Positions 38,233-49,308 of a DNA stretch of 64,000 bases are shown here, piece after piece. The notes beneath the pieces are model-generated. The model had not been told where the DNA came from, did no database searches, and saw only the letters and a list, made by a program, of their open reading frames with translations. Numbering within the stretch: position 1 is the first letter of the stretch; the number at the start of each line of letters is the position of its first letter. Source of the DNA: RPQJ01 sp963746325 (GTDB lineage Bacteria; Pseudomonadota; Gammaproteobacteria; Steroidobacterales; Steroidobacteraceae); the NCBI GenBank assembly GCA_963746325.1, contig CAVVBC010000025.1:1-64000 (forward strand), given 5' to 3'. Both the position numbers and the translations under genes were made by a program.

Positions 38233-39307
38233 ATGAGCAGCGATCCGAACACCGTCGAACTGAGCTTCCTGCGCGCGTTTTCGCCGCTCGACGGACTCAA
38301 GAACGAGAACCTGCGGGCGCTCGCGCGCAAGACCGTCGTGCGCGAACTCACCCAGGGCCGGCTCCTGTTCAAGGAAGGCGACACCGACAAGCGCAGCTAC
38401 TACCTTGCCAGCGGGCTCGTCGAGCTGCTGTCCAATGGCAAGGTGGTCGGCACGATCCGCGGCGGCACGCCCGACGCCCGGCATCCGCTCGCGCCCATCC
38501 TGCCCCGCCGCTGCTCGGCCCGCGTGGCCTCCGACAAGATCGAATACCTGTCGATCGACAGCGACCTGCTCGACGTGCTGATCACCTGGGACCAGACGGG
38601 CACCTACGAAGTCGGCGAGCTGCGGAACGACGCATCGGCCGACGACTGGATGACGATGCTGCTGCAGAGCCGCGCGTTCCATCGCGTCCCGCCCGCCAAC
38701 CTGCAGGCCGTGTTCATGCGCATGCAGCGCATGACATACGCCGCCGGCGACGTCGTGATCCGCCAGGGCGAGGAAGGCGACTACTTCTACGTGGTCGTGC
38801 GCGGCCGCTGCTCGGTCAGCCGCGAGACCCCGCTGAACCGCGAAGGCATCAAGCTCGCCGAACTCGGCATGGGCGACACGTTCGGCGAGGAAGCACTGAT
38901 CTCCGGCGCCACCCGCAACGCCACCATCGCGATGCTGACCGACGGCGAGCTGATGCGTCTCGCCAAGGACGACTTCAACACGCTGCTGAACGAGCCGATG
39001 CTGCAGTGGGTGGACTACGAACAGGCCAAGCAGATCGTCGGCAGTGGCGGTGTCTGGCTCGACGTGCGCCTGCCGAGCGAGTACGAGCACTGGCACCTCG
39101 AGCCGTCGCTCAACGTGCCGCTGTACTTCATCCGCCTCAAGGTCAAGACGCTCGATCCGTCGCTGCCGTACGTCGTCGTGTGCGACAACGGCCGTCGCAG
39201 CTCAGCTGCCGCCTACATTCTGAGCGAGCGCGGGTCTCGAGGTGCGCGTGTTGCGCGGCGGCATCGCCGCGACCGACCTGGCGGACACGCTGATCCCCAC
39301 GCCCTAG
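38233..39307 (+). CDS. Double cyclic-nucleotide-binding domain protein with C-terminal rhodanese
   Basis: About 358 residues. Two cNMP-binding domains: the first from LRAFSPLDGLKNENLRALAR to YYLASGLVELLSNGKVVG; the second from LQAVFMRMQRMTYAAGDVVI through GDYFYVVVRGRCSVS, GDTFGEEALISGATRNATIA. A rhodanese domain follows: VGSGGVWLDVRLPSEYEHWH, LYFIRLKVKTLDP and active-site Cys in YVVVCDNGRRSSAAAY. The frame slips by one base near 39235; corrected, it ends LADTLIPTP with TAG at 39305. No HTH is seen, so it is more likely a signalling or enzyme regulator than a transcription factor. It is 31 bases after the fad gene. Confidence 0.85.
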
Positions 39308-39332
39308 GCTGGCACGGGCGGGCACCATGCAA

Positions 39333-39355
39333 AAAGGCCGGCATTGCCGGCCTTT
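39333..39355. terminator. Bidirectional terminator
   Basis: A 10-bp perfect stem AAAGGCCGGC / GCCGGCCTTT with loop ATT, flanked by AAAAA on the left and TTTCGCTTT on the right. It serves the plus-strand cNMP gene and the minus-strand gene ending at 39395. Confidence 0.85.
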
Positions 39356-39394
39356 CGCTTTGCGCGCCCAGGGCACGCGCCCGGCGCAGACAGA

Positions 39395-39800
39395 TCACTG
39401 GTTGATCGAGTAGCTCTTCTGCCGGTCCTGCAGCTCGTTGCGCATGGACTGGCGGTTGCGCTCGGTCTCCAGGTACTGGGCCTGCGTCATGCAGACCTCG
39501 GTCGGGAAGCGCGTGCCCATGGGCGTGCTCTTGCGACAGAAGAGGGTCTCGCCTTCGACCGTCTTGGCGTTGTAACCCGCAGGCACCTTGGGCGCCGCCG
39601 CCTTGGGCGTGGCTGCGGCAGGCGCGGCTGCGGCAGGCGCGCTGCAGCGGTGCGGTGGCTGCCGGCGTGGCCGTGCTCGTGGCACTGCTCGCCGCAGCCG
39701 TCGCCGCAGGAGTGGTGGTCGGGTCCGGCTCCGCGGCGAACGCGGACATGCACGCGATCAGGGCGACCGGAACGGAAATCGAATGCAGCAGTGTGTTCAT
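39395..39800 (-). CDS. Ala/Pro-rich periplasmic hypothetical protein (frameshifted)
   Basis: About 135 residues. A signal peptide (MNTLLHSISVPVALIACMSA) is followed by a Thr/Ala/Pro linker (PTTTPAATAAASSATSTA) and, after a slip near 39645, a conserved-looking part: KVPAGYNAKTVEGETLFCRK, STPMGTRFPTEVCMTQAQYL and ERNRQSMRNELQDRQKS. The C..C spacing suggests a disulfide. I do not recognise a named family. It is the last gene of the minus-strand cluster before the terminator. Confidence 0.65.
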
Positions 39801-39879
39801 TTGGAACCTCGCCGGAAAGGGTGGCGCCGGCAATGCAGACCATTCGGCCCGGGCGTACCACAGGCCAGGACACTATAAA

Positions 39880-40243
39880 TTACATGGTGTGCGTCGGTTT
39901 GTCGCCGCCCAGCGCGCCGGCGAGGTAGGCCTCGATCTTGCGCTGGGTGGTGCCGCGGTCCTGTTCGCTGAACTGCACGCCGATGCCGGCCGTGCGCTTG
40001 CCCTGCGCACCCTTGGGCGTCATCCAGATCACTCGCCCCGCCACCGGCAGCTTTTCGTCCTCGCCCATCAGGTTCAGGAGCATGAACACCTCGTCACCGA
40101 GGCGGTAGTTGCTGCTGGTCGGGAATGAACAGGCCGCCGTTCTTCACGAAGGGCATGTACGCGAGGTACAGCGCGCTCTTGTCCTTGATCGTGAGCGTCA
40201 GCAGGCCAGGCTTGTTGGGTTGTCGCGCGGGGGCCGGACTCAT
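39880..40243 (-). CDS. pilZ: PilZ domain protein (frameshifted)
   Basis: About 121 residues. It reads MSPAPARQPNKPGLLTLTIK, YLAYMPFVKNGGLFIPT and, after a slip near 40120, GDEVFMLLNLMGEDEKLPVA, GRVIWMTPKGAQGKRTAGIG and VQFSEQDRG. This is the short type IV pilus PilZ, which regulates pilus assembly and lacks the RXXXR c-di-GMP site seen in other PilZ proteins. Its position after holB is the normal gammaproteobacterial order. Confidence 0.88.
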
Positions 40244-40265
40244 CGAGTACCTTCTTTGTGCTCCG

Positions 40266-41317
40266 TCAGCGGGCCGGCCCGGCCGCCCGCAATCCAAGCA
40301 ACAGGGATTCGACCACGAGGGGCGCGGACGACGAGCCTTCGAGCAGGCGGCGGGCCTCGCGCAGGCGATCCAGTGCCTGGAACGCCGCGGTTATGTTCAA
40401 CTCGGCTGCCGCCCTTTGCAAGAGCGAACCCGTCCGAAACGTGAGCGGACTCTCAACCTGCACGCCCACCGCGGCCTGGATCCCGGCGTCGAGCCATGCC
40501 TCGAGCCAGTCGAGTCGCGCCGGCAGGCCGGCGCCCTGCATGTCGGCGGCAGCGCGCGTCACGTCGATCCGTCGGTCGAAGAACGCCTCGAGCAGCCCCG
40601 CCATCTGTTGCTCAAGGTCGGCAAAGTGCGGGGCGAGCGCCAGCGCCTTGAGCGGCGAACCGCCCGCCACGGCCAGCAGTCGCTGCGGCGCCGTCGAACC
40701 CAGCGTCTGCTCCAGCCACCTTTGCGCCAGGTCATGGTCGGGCCGGGCCACTTCGATGCGCTGACAGCGGCTGCGAAGCGTAGCGAGCAACGCCGACGGC
40801 CGCGCAGTGACCAGCACCAGCAGCGTCTGCGTCCCCGGGCTCTTCGAGCGTCTTCAGCAAGGCGTTCTGCGCAGCCGGCGTCATCTTCTCGGCCGGCACG
40901 ACGATCGCCACGCGGTAACCGCGGCGCATGCTCGTCATCGCCAGCTTCTCGCAGGCCGCACGCACCTGGTCCACGCCGATGGCCTTCTTGTCCTCGGGCG
41001 GCCGCACCCAGTGCATGTCGGAATGCGTGCCCGCCTTGCTCAGCAGGCATTCCGGGCAGGCGCCGCAGGCCTCGAGTCGAGCGTCCCGCCCGGTGCAGAA
41101 CAATGCCGCGGCGAGCGCCGACGCGAAACGCTCCTTGCCGACGCCGGCCGGTCCCTGCAGCAGCAGTCCGTGCGGCAGGCGACCCGCGGCGACCGCCGCG
41201 GTCAGCTTGTCGCAGGCGGCCGCGTGCCATGGCAGCAAGTCGATCGGCAATGGGCCGAAGTCACCCTCGGCGTCCCCGGCCTCGCCAGCGTCGTCGTCGT
41301 CTGCATTCTTCGCTCAT
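40266..41317 (-). CDS. holB: DNA polymerase III delta' subunit (frameshifted)
   Basis: About 350 residues. The AAA+ clamp-loader core is LPHGLLLQGPAGVGKERFAS, the zinc Cys cluster CTGRDARLEACGACPECLLS, and VDQVRAACEKLAMTSMRRGY with the sensor region KMTPAAQNALLKTLEEP, followed by LVTARPSALLATLRSRCQRI. The protein loads the beta clamp at the replication fork. The frame slips near 41305 and 40835. ATG 41317 overlaps the tmk stop (ATGA), so the N-terminus includes a short acidic extension NADDDDAGEAGDAEGD; a TTG at 41250 is the alternative start. Confidence 0.92.
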
Positions 41318-41968
41318 GCGGCTGTCGTCCGAGCCAGCAGCGACTGCAACACGTCGCGAATCGATGGCCGCGACCCCATCGAGCGTGCCGGTCGCATCGA
41401 TGACGCGGAAACGAGCGGCCTCACGCGCCGCGCGCTGCAGGTAGTTGGCCCGCACGCGCTCGAAGAACTCCGCGCGCTCGGACTCGAAGCGGTCGGGCCC
41501 GTCGGCGCCGTTGCGCATACGGGCGCGAGCCATGCCAACCTCCACCGGTGCGTCGAGCAGCACGGTCAGGTCGGGCTGGCGCTGCGGATGCACGATGCGC
41601 ACCAGCGCGTCGATAGCCGCGGCCGGCACGCCCCGGCCGCCACCCTGGTAGGCATGGGTCGCGTCGGTGAAGCGGTCGCACAGCACCCAGGCGCCACGCG
41701 CGATGGCCGGCTCGATGAGGTTGGCGAGATGACTGGACCGCGCAGCAAACATCAGCAGCAGCTCGCAGGACTGCGGCATGGGCTCGTCAGTGCGCTCGAG
41801 CAGGATGCGTCGCAGCTGCTCGGCCCGCGGCGTGCCGCCGGGTTCGCGCGTCAGGACGACGTCGACGCCCGCGGCAACGAGCCACTCGGCGGCGCGCTTG
41901 ATCTGCGTCGACTTGCCGACGCCCTCGCCGCCTTCGAACGTAATGAATCGGCCCTGCACGCTGTTCAA
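41314..41968 (-). CDS. tmk: Thymidylate kinase
   Basis: About 218 residues. It has FITFEGGEGVGKSTQIKRA (P-loop), VVLTREPGGTPRAEQLR, VLCDRFTDATHAYQGGG (DR motif) and PDLTVLLDAPVEVGMARAR. It phosphorylates dTMP to dTDP. The frame slips near 41360, after which it ends LQSLLARTTAA. The TTG start at 41968 overlaps the mltG stop; a GTG at 41959 is possible. Translational coupling runs through mltG-tmk-holB. Confidence 0.94.
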
Positions 41969-42991
41969 CGATCCTTGCTGTTCTGTTGCCGGTAACGCAC
42001 GAGGTACTGCCGCACCGCGGCTTCGTGTTCGGCCAGCGTCTTCGAGAACGCAGTGCCGCCCGTCGCCCGCACCCGTCGCCACGAAAAAGAGCTCGCCGCG
42101 TTCGTCGGGTTGCACCGCTGCCAGCAGCGACCCGGCGCCTGGCATTGCAATCGGAGTCGGCGTCAGCCCGGCACGCGTGTAGGTATTGTAGGGCCCATCG
42201 CGCTCGAGGTCTGCGCGGCGCAGGTTGCCGTCGAATTTCTCGCCCAGGCCGTAGATCACGGTGGGATCGGTCTGCAGCCGCATGCCACGGCGCAGACGCT
42301 CGACGAAGACGCCGGCGATGCGTGGACGCTCGTCCGCTTGCCCGGTCTCCCGCTCGATGATCGACGCCAGGATCAGCGCCTCGTACTCGTCCTTGAGTGG
42401 CAGGTCGGGATGGCGCGCGGCCCACGCGGTGGCCAGTTCCTTGCGCATGCGATCGCGCGCCTGTCGCAGCACGTCGATGTCGCGGGTGCCCTTGCCGAAC
42501 AGGTACGTGTCGGGAAAGAAGAGACCTTCCGGGTGGCGGCCCTCCTCGCCCAGTTTGCGCATCACCTCGGCGTCCGCCAGGCCGCGGATCGTGGACTCGA
42601 GGGTCGGCTCGCGCGCGAGCGCCTGGCGCAGCTCGCGAAACGTCCAGCCCTCGACGATCGTGACGGAGTGCTGCACCACGGCGCCGCTGGCGAAAGCCTG
42701 CAGCAGTCCCTGCGGCGACGTGCCGGGAGCGATCGAGAACTCGCCCGCGTGCATGCGCGCGTCGACGCGGATCGCGCGGCCGTACAGCGCGAGCAGGCGC
42801 GGATGCCGGACCAGGCCGCGGCTGGCAAGCTCACGCGCCACGGCCGTCAGCGATTGACCGGGCATGACTTCGACGATGACCGCCTCGTTGCCGATGGGCA
42901 GGGGCTGGGACAGCCAGTGCCGCGCATACAGCGCACCTCCTGCAACCGCGAGCACGGCGAGCGCCAGCACCGCGAGCAGCGCGCGCCTCAT
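41965..42991 (-). CDS. mltG: Endolytic murein transglycosylase MltG (frameshifted near 3' end)
   Basis: About 342 residues. One N-terminal membrane helix (RALLAVLALAVLAVAGGALY), a LysM-like region (GQSLTAVARELASRGLVR), then the YceG domain with EGLFFPDTYLFGKGT, catalytic Glu in ILASIIERETGQ and QTDPTVIYGLGEKFDG, SLLAAVQPDERGELFFVATG. It cleaves nascent peptidoglycan strands at the inner membrane. The frame slips near 42050, after which it ends RYRQQNSKDR. ATG 42991 overlaps the pabC stop. Confidence 0.94.
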
Positions 42992-43811
42992 TCGTCGGCG
43001 GCCTCGGTGGCCTCGCGCAGGCGGCTCGTGACAGTGCTCGACTTGAAGTTGTTCACGCCCTCGACGCGACCCACCGGCCGGATGCCCCGGACCGCATTGC
43101 TCAGGAAGCATTCGTCGGCGCGCGCGAGGTCGTCGAGCGTGAAATCGTCGATGACCACGACGATGCCGAGCGCCTCTGCCGCGGCCAGCACCGCTTCACG
43201 CATGACGCCGGCCACGCCGCAATCGGTGATCTGCGGCGTGAGCAGCTGGCCGTCGCGCACCATGAAGACGTTGGCAGCGGTGCCGCAGACGATGCGGTCG
43301 TCGGTCGACCGCATGAGGCCTTCGTCGGCGGCGGTATCGCGCAATTCAGCGGCGGCGAGCACCTGCTCGAGTCGATTCAGGTGCTTCATGCCCGCGAACT
43401 GCGGGTTGCGGCCCAGCCGGGTTTCGCAGACGCGCAGCGTCAGCGGGCGCGCCGCCTCGGCCTCCGAGACCTGCTGCGCCGTCGAAACGACGATGCGTGT
43501 CACGCTCGGCTCGAGCGGCGGCGCATACCCCCGCGGGCCCGGGCCGCGCGTCAGCGTCAGCTTGACCACGCCCGCGCCGAAGCCCTCGCTGGCGCGGAAG
43601 CAGTCGTTCTCGATGAGCTCGATCGGGGGCGCCGGCAGGTCGAGCCGTCGGCAACCGTCGGCGAGGCGTGCCATGTGGCTGCGGAAGCGGCGCACGCGGC
43701 CATTGGACGGCCGCCATCGGTTTCGAACAGGCCGTCGCCGTACTGCAGTCCCCGGTCGTCCACCGAGACGCTGCCGCCTTCCACGCCATTGACGAATTTG
43801 CGACCGATCAT
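42988..43811 (-). CDS. pabC: Aminodeoxychorismate lyase (frameshifted)
   Basis: About 274 residues. It begins MIGRKFVNGVEGGSVSVDDR with GLQYGDGLFET, typical of fold-type IV PLP enzymes; the PLP Lys is in GMKHLNRLEQV and the phosphate contacts in IRPV/VNNFK near the end. It releases pyruvate from 4-amino-4-deoxychorismate to form p-aminobenzoate for folate. The frame slips near 43715. The ATG at 43811 overlaps the pabB stop. Confidence 0.92.
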
Positions 43812-45157
43812 GATTCCTCTCCCAGCGCACGCAGGATACCGTTGGCCTTGGCACGGGTTTCCGCCAGCTCCGCTTCCGGTACCGAGTCTGCCACGATGCC
43901 GGCCCCGGTTCGAAATCCGATCACGCCGTCTCGCACGATCAGCGTCCGGATCAGGATGTTGAGGTCCATCGTGCCGTTGACGTCCAGGTAGCCGAGTGAA
44001 CCCGTGTAGGCATCCCGCGGCTCGCGCTCGAGGCCGGCGAGCAGTTCCATGCAGCGCACCTTCGGGCAACCGGTGATCGTGCCGCCCGGAAACACCGCTG
44101 CGATCGCCTGCCCGGGCGTGACGCCGTCGCGCAGCACGCCGCGCACGTTCGAGACGATGTGGTGCACGGTCGCGTACGTTTCGATGGTCATGAATTCGTC
44201 GACTTCGACCGTACCGCCGCGGCAGATCCGGCCGAGGTCATTGCGCTCGAGGTCGACCAGCATGATGTGCTCGGCGCGCTCCTTCTCGTTGAGCTGCAGC
44301 TCGCTCTTGAGGGCCGCGTCGGCTGCATCGTCGCGACCGCGCGGCCGCGTGCCGGCGATGGGACGCGTGCTGGCAAGGCCACCCTGCAGTTGCAGCAGGC
44401 GCTCCGGTGACGAACTGAGCAGGGCGAAGTCTTCCAGCTGGGCGAGCGCCGCGAACGGAGCCGGGTTCGCGTGGCGCAAGGCGCGGTACAAATCGGGCAC
44501 CGTGGCCTGCGGTGCGAGTCGCGCCCGCCACGAACGCGACAGGTTCGCCTGGTAGACGTCGCCCCGCCCGATGGCCGCCAGCACGTCACGGACCCCGTCG
44601 ATGAAAATTGCCGGGTCCTGTTCCAGCACGGCGGTGGCGAGACGCGCGGGTCGCGCACGCTCAGCGCTCTGCGCGACGACGACGGTGTCGGCGGCCACCT
44701 GCGTGCGCAGTCGCTCCCGCGCGGAGTCATCGCGGGCCACGATGCGGATTTCGCCCGAGCGCCGGTCGCGCAGCAACGCGCCGTGCATGCGCCACGCAAC
44801 CGCCCGCGGCAGAGCCGAACGGGGCAGGTGCAGCGTAGGCTCGATCTCGGCCGCGAGTTCGTAGCCCAGGTACAGGAACCAGCCATCGGCGAAGACTGCA
44901 TCGCGCGCCGTCGCCGCGCGCGCGTGCCGTTCGCGCACCAGCCAGCGATCGAGGGCATCCAGGAAGCGACCGCCCGCCCGCGCCTCGAGCACGTCGCCCG
45001 CCAGGGTTCCGTCACCGGACTGGACGAGTCGCTCGCCGGGCAGCGCAAAGAGCACGTCGTGCCGGCCCAGCGCGTCGGCGCCGCTCACGCTCTCGAGCAG
45101 CACGGGATAACGGGCGGGAAAGCGCTCGTGCAGCGCGAGCAGGTCGGCTTCGCGCAT
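43808..45157 (-). CDS. pabB: Aminodeoxychorismate synthase component I
   Basis: 449 residues, intact. Chorismate-binding domain features are VYQANLSRSWRARLAPQATV, FALLSSSPERLLQLQGG, TRPIAGTRPRGRDD, EKERAEHIMLVDLERNDLGR, FMTIETYATVHHIVSNVRGV and FPGGTITGCPKVRCMEL. It adds ammonia to chorismate (with glutaminase PabA, not seen here). The PIAGT motif indicates PabB rather than TrpE. The protein starts 22 bases downstream of fabF and ends overlapping pabC. Confidence 0.93.
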   Translation of the reverse strand: MREADLLALHERFPARYPVLLESVSGADALGRHDVLFALPGERLVQSGDGTLAGDVLEARAGGRFLDALDRWLVRERHARAATARDAVFADGWFLYLGYELAAEIEPTLHLPRSALPRAVAWRMHGALLRDRRSGEIRIVARDDSARERLRTQVAADTVVVAQSAERARPARLATAVLEQDPAIFIDGVRDVLAAIGRGDVYQANLSRSWRARLAPQATVPDLYRALRHANPAPFAALAQLEDFALLSSSPERLLQLQGGLASTRPIAGTRPRGRDDAADAALKSELQLNEKERAEHIMLVDLERNDLGRICRGGTVEVDEFMTIETYATVHHIVSNVRGVLRDGVTPGQAIAAVFPGGTITGCPKVRCMELLAGLEREPRDAYTGSLGYLDVNGTMDLNILIRTLIVRDGVIGFRTGAGIVADSVPEAELAETRAKANGILRALGEES

Positions 45158-45179
45158 GGGGGGCGGCTGCCGCGCGCGG

Positions 45180-46424
<1,245 letters not shown>

Positions 46425-46501
46425 GCGTGGTCCCCCGGAAAAGGTTTCAGGATTGTTGGAGCCGGGACCGCCATCCGTAGCGGTCCGGCCAGCGGCGCAG
46501 C

Positions 46502-46744
46502 TCAGGCCTGGCTGCGGCGCTCGGAGACGTAGTCGATCGCCTGCTGGACGGTCGTGATTTTCTCGGCGTCCTCGTCCGGGATTTCGGTCTCGAACTCTTC
46601 TTCGAGCGCCATCACGAGTTCCACAGTGTCGAGCGAGTCCGCACCGAGGTCGTCGACGAAGGAGGATTCATTGGTGACCTCCTCTTCCTTGACGCCCAGT
46701 TGCTCGGCGACGATCGCCTTCACTCGCTGTTCAATACTGCTCAT
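46502..46744 (-). CDS. acpP: Acyl carrier protein
   Basis: 80 residues, acidic. The phosphopantetheine Ser lies in FVDDLGADSLDTVELVMALE. It starts MSSIEQRVKAIVAEQLGV at ATG 46744, with AGGA about a dozen bases upstream. An in-frame upstream ATG at 46807 would add a non-conserved extension and is rejected. ACP carries acyl intermediates for the fab enzymes on either side. Confidence 0.97.
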   Translation of the reverse strand: MSSIEQRVKAIVAEQLGVKEEEVTNESSFVDDLGADSLDTVELVMALEEEFETEIPDEDAEKITTVQQAIDYVSERRSQA

Positions 46745-46816
46745 TGTCGTAGGGATCCTTTGGAAGGAAACAAAATCAGCCGATCCGGGCCTGTCGAGGA
46801 CCGGCATGGGGCGCGT

Positions 46817-46847
46817 ATTCTATGTTAAGCCCGTGGCAAGGGTCCAA
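46817..46847 (-). promoter_or_regulatory. Candidate acpP promoter
   Basis: On the minus strand TTGGAC (46847-46842) and TAGAAT (46822-46817) lie 19 bases apart, in the 120-base gap between fabG and acpP. A separate acpP promoter here is known in other gammaproteobacteria, where ACP is needed in large excess. The spacer is longer than ideal. Confidence 0.4.
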
Positions 46848-46864
46848 TTGGCACAAAAGACCAA

Positions 46865-47611
46865 TTAAATCATGTACATGCCACCGTTCACATGCAGGGT
46901 TTCACCGGTGATGTAGGCCGCTTCGGGCCCGGCCAGAAAGGCGACGGCGGCCGCGACGTCCTCCGGCGAACCGAGTTTGCCGAGCGGAACCTGGGTCAGC
47001 AGCGCCGTTTTCTGGGCCTCGCCGAGCGCGTGGGTCATGTCCGTAACGATGAAGCCCGGCGCGACCACGTTGACCGTGATGTTGCGGGAGCCGACCTCGC
47101 GCGCCAGGCTCTTGCTGAAGCCGATCATGCCCGCCTTGGCCGCCGCGTAGTTGCTCTGCCCGGCGTTGCCCATCACCCCGACCACCGACGCGATGTTCAC
47201 GATGCGGCCCTTGCGCGCCTTCATCATGCCGCGCATCACCGCCTTGCAGGTGCGGTAGACCGAGCTCAGGTCGGTTTCGAGCACGGCGTGCCAGTCGTCG
47301 GCGCTCATGCGCATGAGCAGGCCGTCGCGGGTGATGCCAGCGTTGTTCACGAGGATCGACGGCGTGCCTTCGGCGGCTTCCAGCGCCTTGAAGCAGGCTT
47401 CGACACCGCCGGCTTCGGCCACGTTGAGGACCACACCCCGCCCGGCAATGCCGGCCTCCTTGAGGGCCGCGGTGATGGACTCGGCGCCCGCCTCGCTCGT
47501 GGCGGTGCCCACCACGGTGGCGCCACGCCGCCCCAGCTCGAGCGCGATGGCACGGCCGATGCCGCGCGTGGCTCCGGTGACGAGCGCGAATTCTCCGGCG
47601 AGGCTGGTCAT
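46865..47611 (-). CDS. fabG: 3-oxoacyl-ACP reductase
   Basis: 248 residues, intact. SDR features: FALVTGATRGIGRAIALELG (NADPH loop), LVNNAGITRDGLLMRMS, Ser in IVNIASVVGVMGNAGQ and YxxxK in SNYAAAKAGMIGFSKSL. Ends AYITGETLHVNGGMYMI as in FabG. It reduces 3-oxoacyl-ACP. ATG 47611 overlaps the fabD stop (ATGA). Confidence 0.96.
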   Translation of the reverse strand: MTSLAGEFALVTGATRGIGRAIALELGRRGATVVGTATSEAGAESITAALKEAGIAGRGVVLNVAEAGGVEACFKALEAAEGTPSILVNNAGITRDGLLMRMSADDWHAVLETDLSSVYRTCKAVMRGMMKARKGRIVNIASVVGVMGNAGQSNYAAAKAGMIGFSKSLAREVGSRNITVNVVAPGFIVTDMTHALGEAQKTALLTQVPLGKLGSPEDVAAAVAFLAGPEAAYITGETLHVNGGMYMI

Positions 47612-48556
47612 GCGTTTTCTCCACAGGCAGCGAGCGCGGCCGCAAGCGAGGCCGCATCCTCGAGCGCGAGCATCTTCAGTTCGGGCTTGCGTTCGATGCG
47701 GCGGTTGAGGGACGTGAGCACCTTGCCGGGGCCGCATTCGACGAACGTGGTGGCCCCGCCGGCCAGCATCGCGCGCACGGTATCGGCCCAACGGACGGGC
47801 TTGAACAGCTGTTCCTTGAGCGACTGGCGGATGCCGGCGGGCGACGAGTGCGTGCGCACGTCGACCGTGTAGACCGCGGGCACGTCCGGCAGCCGCACGT
47901 CGACGCCGGCGAGCTTTTCGGCGAGGCGCTCGGCCGCGCCCAGCATCAGGCTGCTGTGCGACGGCACGCTGACCGGCAGCAGCACCGCGCGCTTGGCCCC
48001 ACGCGCTTTCGCGGCCTCGATGGCACGCGCCACGGCGCTGGCGTTGCCGGCGATCACGATCTGCCCCGGCGCATTGAAATTGACGGGCTCGACCACTTCG
48101 CCCTGCGCCGCCTCGCTGCAGGCAGCGGCAAGTTCGGCGTCGTCGAGGCCCAGGATCGCGGCCATCGCGCCCTGCCCCAGCGGCACCGCCTGCTGCATCA
48201 CCTGGCCACGGAAGCGCACGACGTCGATCGCGGTCCTGGAAATCCATCGCGTTGGAGCAGACCAGGGCCGTGTATTCGCCGAGGCTGTGACCGGCCATGG
48301 CCGCCGGGCGCGGACCGCCGCGCGCAATCCACACTCGCCAGGTCGCCACGCCGGCCGCCAGCATCGCGGGCTGGGTTCGCTCCGTGGATCCGAGGTCGGC
48401 TTCCGGGCCGGACTGGCACAGCGTCCACAGGTCGTAGCCGAGCACCTCGCTCGCTTCGTCGAACGTCGTGCGCACGATGGGCTCGGCGGCGCCCAGGTCG
48501 GCAAGCATGCCGACGGACTGCGAACCCTGCCCTGGAAAGACGAATGCGAGCGTCAT
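47608..48556 (-). CDS. fabD: Malonyl-CoA:ACP transacylase (frameshifted)
   Basis: About 316 residues. Landmarks are FVFPGQGSQSVGMLADL, nucleophile in MAGHSLGEYTALVCS, and after one slip near 48235 VVRFRGQVMQQAVPLGQGAM, LPVSVPSHSSLM (catalytic His) and FVECGPGKVLTSLNRRI. It charges ACP with malonate. ATG 48556 is chosen. In many relatives fabH and plsX precede fabD; here the next gene upstream is a rhombosortase, 61 bases away on the same strand. Confidence 0.95.
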
Positions 48557-48617
48557 CGGCAATGTTCCCCTGCCGGCCGTCGTGTGGCCGGAATCTTCGT
48601 GGATTCGTTGGTCGCGA

Positions 48618-49238
48618 TTATAGCTGCGCCCCTGCAGCGCGCTTGCGCCAGAGCAGCCACAGGGCCGCAGCAGCGCCTCCCAGGGCGCCGTAGGTGTGGG
48701 CCTCGTGGATGACGGGCACGGCCAGGGTCGCGGCCGTGAACGGCAGTGCGCCCCGCCAGTGCTCCCAGCCGAGCTTCAGCGCGAACAGGCCGGCCACGAG
48801 CGCCGTCAGCGCGTCGGGCGAACGCCACAGCCACGCGCACAGCCCCGCTGCCATCAGGCCGTGCAGGACGCCGGAGAATCCGACGTACCACTGCAACTGC
48901 GGCTGCAGTAAGAGGAACCCGAGATCGACCGCGAGGGTCGAAACCGCGAGGATGACGATCCAGCTGCGCCAGGTGAACTCGCGCGCGAACAGCCAGGCGA
49001 CGAGCGCCAGGCCGGCGAGGTTCCAGGCGAGATGACTGACGTCGTGATGGACGAGATGGGCCGTGAGCAAGCGCCAGTACTGCCCGCCGGCCAGGATGCC
49101 GACGCGGTCGTACGGGAAGGTTGCCGGCAGCACGCCGGCAAGCCCCTGCATGACCGCAAGAGTCAATCCCAGTCCAAGCGGCGCGCGCCACGCGCGCGCA
49201 TCGACATGCGCCAGTTGCGAAAGTCGTCCCAGGTTCAC
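48618..49238 (-). CDS. rrtA: Rhombosortase-like rhomboid intramembrane serine protease
   Basis: 206 residues, intact, with about six membrane helices. It has LTAHLVHHDVSHLAWNLAGL (rhomboid HxxxN-type helix), catalytic Ser in WYVGFSGVLHGLMAAGLCAW and the catalytic His in VPVIHEAHTYGALGGAAAA. The GFSGVLHG form and short length fit the rhombosortase subfamily (TIGR03902), which cuts the GlyGly-CTERM tail of type II secretion substrates (for example RssP in Vibrio cholerae). It diverges from gspG with a 70-base gap, which supports this assignment. No protein with a GlyGly-CTERM tail was seen in the window. Confidence 0.85.
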   Translation of the reverse strand: MNLGRLSQLAHVDARAWRAPLGLGLTLAVMQGLAGVLPATFPYDRVGILAGGQYWRLLTAHLVHHDVSHLAWNLAGLALVAWLFAREFTWRSWIVILAVSTLAVDLGFLLLQPQLQWYVGFSGVLHGLMAAGLCAWLWRSPDALTALVAGLFALKLGWEHWRGALPFTAATLAVPVIHEAHTYGALGGAAAALWLLWRKRAAGAQL

Positions 49239-49269
49239 GCGCGCGCCGGTTCCAGTAGCAGGGGTTTGC

Positions 49270-49275
49270 TATGAT
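49270..49275 (+). promoter_or_regulatory. Candidate -10 box for the gsp operon
   Basis: TATGAT lies 33 bases before the gspG ATG, in the short divergent gap with the rhombosortase gene. The -35 region (near GGTTCC, 49248-49253) is poor. Listed as a weak candidate. Confidence 0.3.
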
Positions 49276-49308
49276 CGGGCAAATTTACCGTCAACCACGG
49301 CACCCCAC

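Noticed and set aside
46745..46807. Longer acyl carrier protein from the upstream ATG
   Set aside because: The 21 extra residues are not found in ACPs; MSSIEQ at 46744 is the conserved start.
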